Assembly: GCA_033439255.1 (NCBI GenBank)
Contig: CM065883.1
Location: 2,232,001 to 2,296,000, forward strand
DNA: 64,000 bases
Source of the DNA: Hericium rajendrae
Lineage: Eukaryota; Basidiomycota; Agaricomycetes; Russulales; Hericiaceae
Direction: 5' to 3'
Shown here: positions 32,596 to 42,645 of the stretch, piece by piece
Position numbering within the stretch: the first letter of the stretch is position 1
Layout: the number at the start of each line of letters is the position of its first letter
The notes under the pieces: generated by a model
Seen by the model: the letters and a program-made list of their open reading frames with translations, nothing else
What the model was told of the DNA's origin: nothing
Database searches by the model: none
Made by a program: the position numbers and the translations under genes

Positions 32596-32835
32596 GGGAA
32601 AAGAACAATGGACACCATAACGGGTCGAACAATAGAGTGAGAACAATGGTGGCCAAAAGGAGAACAATGGGAGGGAGAACAATAGGATGTCCCAAAGGGG
32701 AACAAGGGCATGGGTGAAGGATAGCCCCAGGTCATGTGAGGAAGTGAACATGTGATGGAGCTGTTGGAGCACATGACCGACGCGATGCCTTGATGGCAGA
32801 GAAGAAGGCGGAGAGAAATGGAGTGATCCGTAACA
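32596..32835 (-). repeat. G2a 5' LTR, remaining part
   Basis: The last 240 bp of the split LTR, ending CGTAACA, where other copies have CGTGACA, then the CCGTG duplication of the host element G1. Three of the four LTR-LTR differences of G2a lie here. Confidence 0.9.
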
Positions 32836-34839
32836 CCGTGCACCTGGACGTCCTGGATCTACGGCCCCTGTGTCTCATTGGTGTGGGTCTCTGGGCCTCC
32901 CACGGTCTCTCGCATTGACACGCACCATCTTCTTGACATCGACCGGGACAGCGCCGAGGCTCAGGCAGTCAGATCTGCTCTCGCCCAGCATCTTGGCATC
33001 GCCCACGCCCCCAGTGACATCCCACGGTCCACGCAATGGCCATCTCTATGGTCTGCGGATGAGCACTGCCTGACTCTTTCCCTCATTCACCGCCGCATCC
33101 TGGAATGGCGTGGTTTTATCGCTTGGTTATTGGCCCATGTAGGCGAGCACTGGCGGATGCTGCTGGTGCCCAGCTCATGGATACTCAGCATTGAATCCTG
33201 GGGGTTGACCGACTTCGAGCCTGTTGGCGCCGTCGTCGACCTCGCAGTGCCCAATGGGGACCTTCCCGACTTGGGCGATCTTCTCCAGCATGCCATGCCT
33301 GTTCATTATCTTTGAGTTCGGGACTACGAGGGGCCGCATTTTGCCCACATCGCCGCTCTCCATCCAGATCGCTTGCACGCCATTGACTGGCAGGAACACC
33401 AGGCCCGTCGCATCTGCGCGTGCCAGGCTGAGAAGAAGCGCACCAAGGCCGCCTCCACCGCGGCATGGCGTTTGTGGAATGACCAACCCCGCCAGGACAG
33501 TGCCAGCAGTTCCAACCCACACTACGTGCTACAGCCGCCCCAAAATGTGAAAGACCTGTGGATCTATCATTACCAAGACGCGCGTACAGACACAACCTTC
33601 CAGGCAGTCTCTCAAGCTCACGCCCAGTGCGACAGTTTTCACAAACATTTCCTTTTGTTGTACGCCTTCCCCGAGCTGCAGGTTGCCACATACATCGGCA
33701 ACGAGGACCCGTCCCCGGAGCAATGTGCCACCAGTCCCACTGATGCCCACGAGGCCTGGGAGGCTGCGGCCTGCTTGGGTCCTCACGTCTCTAACTTGGT
33801 GGGCTTTCCCAGTGGAGCGATCCCTTGACGTCTGCCAGCGGATGCTGCCGCAGACTCGAGTGCAGTCCCGCTCGTCCCTGTGCTGTCTGCGCCGGACCAT
33901 GCCCCGCTGTCTGCGCTGCCCTCACGCACCGCCTCTCTGTCCTTGCCCCCTCCATCGAAGGGCAAGGCCCGTCAGTGCACACCCTCCCCCCAGCCTGGTC
34001 CTGCCCCACCACCAGAGGACGACCTCAAATCAGCCATCAGCCTCGACGACGCTGCCGATCACAAGTTCCTCGCTGCCCTCAAAGCCTTTGCGTGGGAAGC
34101 TTGCACAGCAGCAGATGCCGCTCGCCTCGCTGCCTCGGCCAGCCACCCATCCGCGGGCCCGTCCGCCGTCGTTCTCGCTGCCCCTGCCATCGCCTCGAAT
34201 CCTGCCCTTGACGTACCCATGGCCGTCTTGCCCCCGACCCACTCTGCCCTGCTGCCGCCCGTTGCCAGCCCTCCTGCCGGCTTCCTCCCTGCGTGCTGCC
34301 GCATCAGCCACTGGGATGTTTGCCCCGCTGGCCCTCCTCCGCTGTCCATCCGAGTGCCGTCGCCTCCCTCATTGGCCCCTGCCTGGTTGCCTCTCGAGGC
34401 CCGCCTCACCGACGCAACCCTGCTGCAGTGCATGAACACGCCGTCTGCACCGCTTTTGGCATGCCTTCACCCGCTGTCGCCGCTGACCCTCCTTGCTCAT
34501 CTCTCGTCTGAGGAGCCCCCAGCCTCGGCGTCCCGAGTCTCGTCCGCACCGGCTCCTTTGCCCGCAGCCACCTGTACCACTACCCCAGCCGTCACCAGCA
34601 TCTCCGCGTTGTTTGCCTCGGCTGCGCCCAGCACCACGCCTTCCCTGCGCTCCCGCCTCGCCGTCGTGCACCTGGTCAACCCGCCTGCCTTGCACACCTC
34701 CCACCACGCTGGCCCGGTCACCGTTCCCAGCATTCCCATGTCCACCGCCTGTGGCACACTCTACTTCGACTACCGCGGTATGATCTGTGTCGTGCTCCGT
34801 CACCGCGAACATCCCGCTGAAACCATCGGGGACATCGTG

Positions 34840-35130
34840 CATCAGTAAACCAGCATTTGTCTGAATGGTGTCTGACTTTGTCTAATCTGATCTGATTCTG
34901 TCTGATTCTGTCTGGTCCAGATGATCAGACAATCAGACCAATTAGACGGGTCCCTATCGTCAAGTGCCTTTCAGACATTTTTGTCTGATGTCAGACTGAA
35001 GTCTGAGTCTATCTGGGCTCTATATAATAATAATCTATATGTAATTCCATCCATATGTGGGTCAGAAGTTTAGACATTTCAGACAACTGTCAGACAATCA
35101 GACAGTCAGACATTTCCCCTTTTCCTGATG
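34840..35130. mobile_element. 291-bp CATCAG-ended inverted-repeat element, third subfamily
   Basis: Ends are CATCAGTAAA and its imperfect inverse (TTTTCCTGATG), with arms rich in TCTGATTGTCTGA-type words and an AT-rich centre. The duplication is TG (34838-34839, 35131-35132). Removing it with one TG rejoins the G1 third frame as D-I-V-C-W-L-L-G. It is more diverged between arms than the 211-bp copies and therefore older. Confidence 0.75.
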
Positions 35131-35879
35131 TGTGCTGGCTCCTCGGTCGCGGCATGGCCTTTGTGTGGTGGGTTCCAGTTCCCGCGATGGTCAGCGCCAT
35201 CGTCTCACCATCGGACGGGCCGCCCTTTGCTGTGCCCCCATTGTCTCTCCCCGCCTACGAGGCATCCATCCGTGCCATCCTGCGCTGCCTGCATACCCGT
35301 CACTGGCTCTAGCATGGGGGGCTCGCCTGGTGGCTCGTGCTGCATTATGGCCCACCCGAGCTCCTCGACCGTGCTGTCGCCAGCCCTTCTTCGCAGACCA
35401 CCACTCTTGGCCTTGGCACCGGCCGCGACGTCCCCATCCTCAGCATTGGCGACATTACCTCTCCAGCCGAAGACGACGTGCTCGTCGGCTGCAACAACAC
35501 CGTGTCCATCTGGCCTGGTCTGCGCCTCTGGGAATCCACCGTCATGTGGGTCAGCAAGTGGTCCGCGCCCGTTGAGTTCTGGTTCATGCACCGTGTCGCA
35601 GATTTGGAAGCCGGCCACGACGTCTTCCTCACCGAGCGCCTCTGGTGTCGCCAGCTGCACAGGGTCATGCAGGCACGGGAGCGCACCGAAAGCGCCGAAC
35701 ATGGGTCGGATCGGCGCACGATGGAACTGGTAGCCGGGTACACGGATGCCGCCTCGGTCACCATGCTTTCCTTTCCCTCGCCCTAAGTTGGGCTCCGGGG
35801 TTCTCTCTCTTTCTCTCTATTCTTTTAGAGGCATATCTATTGTAGGTTGTTAGCCATATTCTTCTTGACTGGGGGGGTT

Positions 35880-36458
35880 TGTGGCATGGGACCCCAAGGG
35901 ACCCCAGGACTTGACGTGACTTGACGCGGGATGCGTCTCGGAGGCCCGGAACCCTGGGATCACGTGCATAATAAGTCAAGATGGACTTGTCTTAGTACTG
36001 TACAGTAGTGAACCTTAAATATCTTGCCTGTACTTAATCGACATCCTCGCAGATGACGAGATACTACTACTACACTTTCGCTCTTGTTTCAATCCCATTA
36101 TCTTTCTCTCTCAAATGACTTAACGCATGCTCGCTCGCTCACCTTCAGCCGCGACCTTCGACTTCTCGTTAAGGAACCGGAGGTGCGCCCACAGAAGCAA
36201 ACATGTACAACGTGTTGCCTTCACAGTCACGAGCTTTCTCCCTCTCTCCCTCTATGACGTGCTCAGGTGTCGAGACTCGAGGGAAGCTCTTAAGTCTCGT
36301 CCCTTTCAGCTCAGTCCCTCTTCCTGTCGAGGCAGGGAAGCTCTCCCAACAGAACGAGGTGCCTGTCGCTCGGCTCCAGGACCGACTCACACCTTTGCTC
36401 CTCTCTCCACTCGCCAGACTCCCTGATAGGATTCTGTACCCTTGAACCAAGCATCACA
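35880..36458 (+). repeat. G1 3' LTR
   Basis: 579 bp, TGTGGCATGGG to GCATCACA, preceded by the G-rich tract GACTGGGGGGGTT and followed by the CAACC duplication. Differences from the 5' LTR are frequent and mostly C/T or A/G. Confidence 0.88.
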
Positions 36459-36463
36459 CAACC

Positions 36464-37070
36464 TGTGTGCATGCATGGCAGCTCTAACCCCATTTGTGGG
36501 CATGGCCACCTGCATGCAGCTACACATGGTCTGGCTTGCCGTGCATGGACCATGTATGCTGTGCACGGCCCACACGGCACACCTACCCCTGTGCCCTCTG
36601 TGCTGGCATTTGTGCATGCTGTGCCACCTTTTGTGTGCACGTGCTATCTTTTGTGTGCCCGCACTGTCTTTGCACCTGCACCTGCACCCTCCACGGTGAC
36701 TTGCGTGCCCTTCGCATCCTGTGCCCTATGCAGTAGCTTGACTAGCTTACATATGTATGGTAGTAGATTTATTACAATTTAATATGATAAATTCTGACTT
36801 GTAATATCTGGTGCTTATCTGACTTGTGGTAGTAATCATAGGCATCATAGTAGCCATAGCACACCTTGTTAATCATGATAGCCCTAATATATCAGACTAC
36901 AGGCTATGGAGGCTATGATAACCCTATGAATGTCACACTGTCTGCTATGTAGGCTATGATAGCTCTCATAGCTCTACATAGCTGGATAAGCAAACTTCAT
37001 AGCTCTGATAGCTCAATGATAGCACCTATAATGTAACCTGCAGCTATGTCAAATTCAAATTTCTCAGATG
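36464..37070. repeat. Second half of element B: GC-rich core end and AT-rich arm
   Basis: 36464-36735 continues the CATGC/TGTGCA repeat broken off at 8465. 36740-37050 is the AT-rich subterminal arm packed with TAGCTAT, CATAGC and GCTATGATAG words, as in elements A and C. It closes with TTTCTCAGATG, the CATCTGA-type terminal repeat. Confidence 0.6.
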
Positions 37071-37615
37071 AAGATCTTGAAAGGAAGATCGAAGATCTCA
37101 ATTTCAAATTTTGATTTTTGAGTTCTGGATGGACTGAGGCCTATGTAGCATGGCTGGAATGCAATTAATCAGTACATTTCAGTGCATTTTATTTGACGCA
37201 CCTTACCGGACAAAAATGGCAATTTAGCCTTCGGACGTGGCTGATCCGGCGTGATCCTACGTGATCATGCGTTATCTATAGCACTCATTCCTGATCATGC
37301 ATGAACGGACGTGAACGGACGTGAATGAAGCTGTTTCTCTATTTCAAAGCCTGAATGCAATATGCATGGGTCCGCTTGTCAAAACACAAAGACACTCTTG
37401 ATCATCGCTCGTGAATGTAGATGATCATACTCATACACCGTGAGTCTTCGCTGGTACTAACATTGGTCTTTGTCTCCACCTGTAAGTCTTTGCGTTTCAC
37501 ATGTTCCCCCAAGCTTTGGCTTAATGTCATTCATGCATGATCATGTATGGCTCTCATGCACGCCGCCTCTCACTCGGTGATTCTATCCAGGTGCATCATC
37601 TCCTCTTCCTAGCCT
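37071..37615. other. Upstream region of the integrase-core gene, no gene
   Basis: It holds short repeats only: GAACGGACGTGAACGGACGT (about 37301) and several TGATCATGC words (37262, 37291, 37537). No TATA box convincingly close to the ATG at 37616 was found. Confidence 0.4.
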
Positions 37616-38189
37616 ATGGCAGATCTGGATCCTCTGGGTAACCTCCGCATTGCCTATCGCGTCCTGGAAGGACGCGTTCAGACTGCCCTTCGCACACAGG
37701 TTGGAGATGCAGGCCAACTGGATGCAGCTCGTGCTGAGGTTTTGTCATTTGCTGCCAGTGCAGAGCAGGTGAGTTGCATCTTACTGGATCTTAAACCCCG
37801 GTATCTAATCCTGCTGTAGCATGCTGCGGTATTTCCTCCAAACGAGTATGCCCTTTTACAGTCCAACTTGACAGAGATGGTCCGTCTCTTAGACAATGCC
37901 TACCATCAATCTTCCGATCCTCCGGAGGCCCCACCCCCGGTTGTTGCTCAACTTGTTCATTCTGGTCATCGAGGTCGCCCACGGCTCCACATAGACCCTC
38001 ACTTTCTCCAGTACAGTTTGGAGATTCAGGGCCCTACTGCACTATCTGACGTCCTCAACTGCTCCTCCCGCACTGTCCGCCGCCGTGCCCTTGAGGCAGA
38101 CATTGTTCCTCCCTCAGCTGCTGTTCGTCAGCACATCTTGCATCCGGATGGCACTCGCACCACAAAATTCACATCGACATCACGCCCTG

Positions 38190-38612
38190 TGTCAAGACTC
38201 GGTCGTAGACAGCAGAGAACCACCCAAGTCACCAGCGATGATGGGAGCGAGAGAGCAGAGAGCGACTAGCAGCGCAGTGACCTGTATTGGAGGTACAGTA
38301 CGGTACAGACGAAATGGACAATCTAGGGAAATAGGCGAGCGACAGGGAGCCTATAAGTACTGGGACGACAATGGGAAAAGAACAATGGACACCATAACGG
38401 GTCGAACAATAGAGTGAGAACAATGGTGGCCAAAAGGAGAACAATGGGAGGGAGAACAATAGGATGTCCCAAAGGGGAACAAGGGCATGGGTGAAGGATA
38501 GCCCCAGGTCATGTGAGGAAGTGAACATGTGATGGGGCTGCTGGAGCACATGACCGACGCGATGCCTTGATGGCAGAGAAGAAGGCGGAGAGAAATGGAG
38601 CGATCCGTGACA
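38190..38612 (-). repeat. G2c 3' LTR
   Basis: 423 bp with TGTCA/TGACA ends. It differs from the G2a LTR by a few transitions (GGCGAGCG for GGTGAGCG, GCTGCTGG for GCTGTTGG), matching G2b instead. Confidence 0.92.
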
Positions 38613-41600
38613 TCACCCCCTCTCTAAGACGCACTTTCGCCTGGAGTGCGTGATGAGCATGGACGGGATCGAGGTAGATGAGTCCACGAAGATTGGGAGC
38701 CTTGAGTGCATGCGGATGGCGGGTGTAGAAGTCGGTGATTGCACCATGGGCATTGGAAAGGGAGGTACGTGAAAGCCACTGATTTTCTGAGTCAGGGTAG
38801 CCTGCCCATTTGACGAGATATTCAATGCCGCGTTTGTTCCGAGTGAGACGAGCATCGAGGACAGACTCAACTTCGTACTCTTCCTCGCCCTCCACAAGGT
38901 CAGGTGGTGGTGTAGGGAAGTTGGGACCATGAGCATCGGTTTCCTTGTAAGGGGACAACAGGGACGTGTGGAACACCGGGTGGATACGCCAGGTGGGTGG
39001 TAGCTTCAGTCGATAAGAGACTGGGCCCAGGACGTCAGTGATTTCGAAAGGTCCCAGGCGTCGATCAGCAAGCTTAGCTTTGGGTCGTGTGGTTTTGATG
39101 TTCTTGCCATCGAGCCAGACCTTGTCGCCAACCTGGAAGTGGATGGTGTCATGCATATGGTCCTGGTTGTTGCGCTTCATGAGATCAGCAGCTGTTTGAA
39201 GGCTGGCCTGGACCTCAGTGCGAAGTTGTTCGAGGTGACGGAAACGATCCTCAACGGCGGGTGTAGACGATGTGGGGTTGACAGTGGGGATGGCAGTGGG
39301 AATATAGCCGAGGAGCATTTCAAATGGAGCTCGGTTAGTGGCGCTGTGGATACGGTGGTTGTGCGAGAACTCAGCGTAAGGGAGCCATTGGACCCAATCG
39401 TCCTGACGGTAGTTGCAGAAGGTACGAAGGAATTGCTCGAGTTCTTGATTGACGCGTTCTGACTCGCCATCGGTCTGTGGATGATAGGCGGTGCTGAGGG
39501 AGGACTTGATACCAAGTTTGTCAAAGACGCCACGCATGACTTTGCCTGCGTACTGTGGGCCACGATCAGAGATGAGGCGTTCCCAGAGGCCGTAGTTCCG
39601 ATAAATCCTGTCAAAAAGGATGTTGACTGTGCCATCACTGGTAATGGTCTCGTTACAAGGAGTGAAGGAGACGTGCTTTGTAAAACGGTCGACGACCACA
39701 TTGATGGAGTCATAGCCTTGGCATTCTGGGAGTTTGACGATGAAGTCCGAGGTAATGTCTTGGAAGGGACGGGTAGGGATGGCGTTGGGGATTGTTTCAA
39801 CATGGGGGCGGTGATTTTGAACCTTGGTGGCCTGGCAGGTAGCACAGCCATCAACATAATCACGAACGAAGACAGACATACCGGGCCACCAGTAGTTGCG
39901 ACTGAGGAGCTCATAGGTCTTGTAGCGTCCGGGGTGACCAGCCATGGGAGTGTCGTGATGCAGCTTGACGATATCTCGCCGAAGGTCCTTGTCAGCAGGG
40001 ATGTAGACTTTGCCACGAAAGAGGATGAGGCCATCCTCGTAGTTCCATTCTTGGAGGTTCTTGACGAGGGAGCGAGGACCGTTGTTCAGGATCACGTCAA
40101 GGGCTTGAACGACCTCAATATCCTTGGTCTTGGCATTGCGAATGCGTTGGCGAAGATCAGCATTGTCAATGGACTTGACAGCGGCTGGACGTGTAGCACG
40201 AATCTGGAAGTACTTGGGGTCGAGGAGGACACGATCTGAGTTGTCGTCGTCCACCCCCTCTCTATGGTCAGGTCGTCTCGACATGGCATCTGGCCGGTGA
40301 TGAATACCGGGTTTGTGGATCAAGGTGAAGTCGAAACGAGTGAGGAAGAGAGCCCAGCGAGCCTGACGACGACTCAGCTTTTGGGCAGACTTGAAGTATT
40401 CCAGGTTCTTATGGTCAGTCCAGATCTCCACAGTATGGGGAGAGCCTTCCAGGTAGTGCCGCCAGGCTTCGAGGGCACGGATGATGGCCAGGAGTTCCTT
40501 GTCATAAATGTCGTAGTTGCGTTCAGGGGCAGTGAAGGCCTTGGAGATGTAAGCAACAGGGTGCCATTGCTCGTCCTCCCCACGCTGGGATAGGATACCT
40601 CCTGTGGCATAGTCTGAGGCATCGACCTCAACCAAGTAGGGTTTGGACGGGTCAGGCATGATAAGGACTGGGGACGAGGTGAACGCAGCTTTAAGAGCCT
40701 CAAAGGCATGTTGACATTCAGCAGACCAGGCCCAAGGATGGTCTTTCTTGGTAAGGTCAAACATGGGACGGGCGACTTTGGAGAAGTCCTGGATGAAGCG
40801 TCGATAGAAGTTGCCAAAGCCAACAAAGGACTGGACATCCTTGACGTTACGGGGGGCAGGCCATTCAGCGATGCCTGCAACCTTGACGGGGTCCATGGCA
40901 AGCGTGTTATGGGAGACGATGAGACCGAGGAACTCAACGGAGGGCTGCTCGAAAGAGCACTTCTCTGGTTTGAGGAAGAGGTCATTGTCCTGGAGGCATT
41001 GGAGGACCTTGCGCACGAGGTCGCGATGTTCTTCGAGGGTTTCGGTGAAAATGAGGATATCGTCCATGTAGATGACGACTTTGCCCGTGTCGATGAGATC
41101 CTTGAAAAGTTCATTCATCATTCCTTGGAACGTGGCAGGGGAGTTTGTAAGACCAAAAACATCACCAGGGGTTCAAAGAGACCGCGGTTGGTTTTGAAGG
41201 CGGCTTTCCATTCGTCGCCCTCCTTGATGCGAACGTTGTTGTAACCCCAACGAACATCCATCTTGGAGAAGACTTTGGCACCCTTGAGCTTGTCAACGAG
41301 TTCAGAGATGAGGGGCAGGGGATATTCATTCTTGATGGTGCCCTTGTTGAGGGTGCGATAGTCCTGGACGGGGCGTAGTTTTCCATCTTTTTCTTGATAA
41401 AGAAGAAGGGACTCGCCATAGGGGATTTGGAAGGACGGATGTAGCCTTTTTTGACCTGGTCATCAAGGAACGAATCGAGGTCCTCCTGCTCAGTGGGAGC
41501 CATGGGATAGACCTTGCATGAACGGGGTTCAAAACCATCTTTCAGGTCGATGGCGTGATCCCAAGGGCGACGTTCAGGAAGGCGATGGGAGGATTCCTCA

Positions 41601-42645
41601 TCGAAGACGGGTTGGAAATCCTGGTACTGAGGGGGAACCATCTCAGCAAAGGACTTCTCCGCAACATGGGCGGCCACACGCTCAGCCAGTTTCTGAGCAT
41701 TGGTGAAAGAGCGACGGATACGGATGGTATGTTGGTAGTCTGGGTCGTCATCTGGAGGGGGTGGTGTGTCCCAGTCAGGGAGAACACCAGCTAGGCGAAG
41801 ACCCTCTTCAACCCAGTCATCATCGACGTTAGGTCGCGGGTCATCATCCTCGGTAAACAGACGTGCAGGGACTTTGGACAGGTGGATGCGGCGAAGACGG
41901 ACACCTTGGACTCGGCGAGCAGGGATCACGTATTTGGGAAGTGGGGCAGGAACAAATGGCGGGGGCAGTGGGAGCAATGGAGGGGGCAAGGTGGGGGGAG
42001 CAGTACAGCAGCGGTACTGAGGACTGGTGGACGAGGGGCTGATTGGCGGCGTTCTGAGCGAGTGGACAGGTTTTTGACCGGGGGCTTATTCAGGGTGCAA
42101 GAGGGAGGGCAGCGAGTCATGTCAACACGACGAGAGACCCAATCAATTTCAGGGTTGTGTTCCTGTAACCAATCGGTCCCAAGGATAATGTCATAGTCAC
42201 CAATATCAACGAGATAGAACTCAGCTGTCTCCTCATGGAAGGACGTCGAGTCCTTGGCGTAAATGCGGATGTTCTGGTTGACGGAATAGCGGACCCAGCC
42301 CATGATGTTTTCGGAGTTGTCCACGTTGCGAACGGGAAAGGGTTTAGGGAGTTTCTTGAGGGGGAACTGGTGTTTCTTGGCAAACTCGGGGTGCATAATA
42401 ATGCCTTCTGCACCACTATCGAGAAGTGCCTCAGCGTCGATTTGTTTCTTGATCGGGGCAGTGATAATCTTGGCCTGGAGCGTAATGGACGGTGTCTGAC
42501 GGTTGGGTGTGATAGCGGACATGCGCAAAGACGATGGATACGATTGCTCACAGGGGTCGGATAGTACAGAGAAGCGATTTGACGGATCAAAGAAATGTTT
42601 CTTGCCACCCACGGACGACGTGACCGGGGGGCGCTTTAAAAACCC
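38509..42645 (-). CDS. pol: G2c Pol, interrupted by three single-base indels
   Basis: Entered by -1 slip at 42639-42645. Segments: protease 41926-42612; linker and first RT part 41162-41989; remaining RT, RNase H, integrase and chromodomain 38509-41121. Breaks lie near 41985 (the same C-run as in G2b), near 41391 (T5 where G2a and G2b have T6, in the KKKDGK region of RT) and near 41155 (A5 where the others have A6, in MFFGLTN). All active-site motifs remain (DSGAEG, YMDD, DYATGG, SDRGPQY). Either the copy is inactivated or the homopolymers were misread during sequencing. Confidence 0.8.

Larger units (their letters stand above)
18656..32835 (-). mobile_element. Ty3/gypsy chromovirus G2a, split by G2b
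   Basis: A minus-strand element with TSD CCGTG (18651-18655, 32836-32840). Its 3' LTR is 18656-19078. Its 5' LTR is 25308-25490 continued at 32596-32835 after the G2b insertion. Without G2b it is 7,075 bp. Gag and a single uninterrupted Pol frame are present, so this is the best-preserved coding copy. The two LTRs differ at about four positions (for example 18737/25386 and three near the end), making it older than G2b and G2c. Confidence 0.9.
18276..35785 (+). pseudogene. G1 third open frame, ~1,000 codons, unknown function, split by G2a
   Basis: The frame starts at ATG 18276, continues to 18655, resumes after the G2a nest at 32841-34839, crosses the CATCAG-ended element at 34840 and ends at the TAA/TAG region at about 35785, about 95 bp before the 3' LTR. 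Inserted elements plus one TSD copy remove cleanly to give one frame of about 3.03 kb. In-frame TGA at 18372, 33313 and 33826 and TAG at 35310 are the only stops. The protein is Ala/Pro/Ser-rich in the middle (about 33850-34650) with a Trp-rich conserved-looking part before it (RRILEWRGFIAWLL, 33092) and a related Trp-rich part after it (about 35318-35600). No signal peptide, membrane anchor or catalytic motif stands out. Similar HRRILEWRGF proteins are, as I recall, widespread 'hypothetical proteins' in mushroom genomes. Position suggests an accessory or env-slot ORF. Confidence 0.6.
8471..36458 (+). mobile_element. Ty3/gypsy element G1, degenerate, hosting nested insertions
   Basis: LTRs begin TGTGGC and end ATCACA/GTCACA, with a 5-bp CAACC duplication outside (8466-8470, 36459-36463). 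Without insertions the element is about 12 kb: LTR (579 bp), gag with a CCHC knuckle, a pol frame (protease, RT, RNase H, integrase, chromodomain-like end), a third open frame of about 1,000 codons, a purine tract (GACTGGGGGGGTT) and LTR. Inserted into it are a solo G2 LTR, CATCAG-ended elements at 12964, 15006, 17000 and 34840, and the G2a/G2b nest. The LTRs differ at many sites, mostly transitions, so it is the older gypsy family here. Confidence 0.85.
6960..37070 (-). mobile_element. CATCTG-ended element, copy B (inverted, split by G1)
   Basis: Read on the minus strand, this copy shows the promoter block at about 7020-7040, the hairpin at 7483-7517, a GC-rich core (7600-8465) and the continuation of that core (36464-36735). 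An AT-rich TAGCTAT-rich arm then ends in TTTCTCAGATG at 37070, the expected terminal repeat. Element G1 (8471-36458) lies between the two halves with a CAACC duplication, proving it landed in this element. The opposite end, left of about 6960, was not found and may have been replaced by the tandem arrays. The core is CpG-poor and rich in CATGC/GTGCAC, consistent with age and deamination. Confidence 0.55.
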
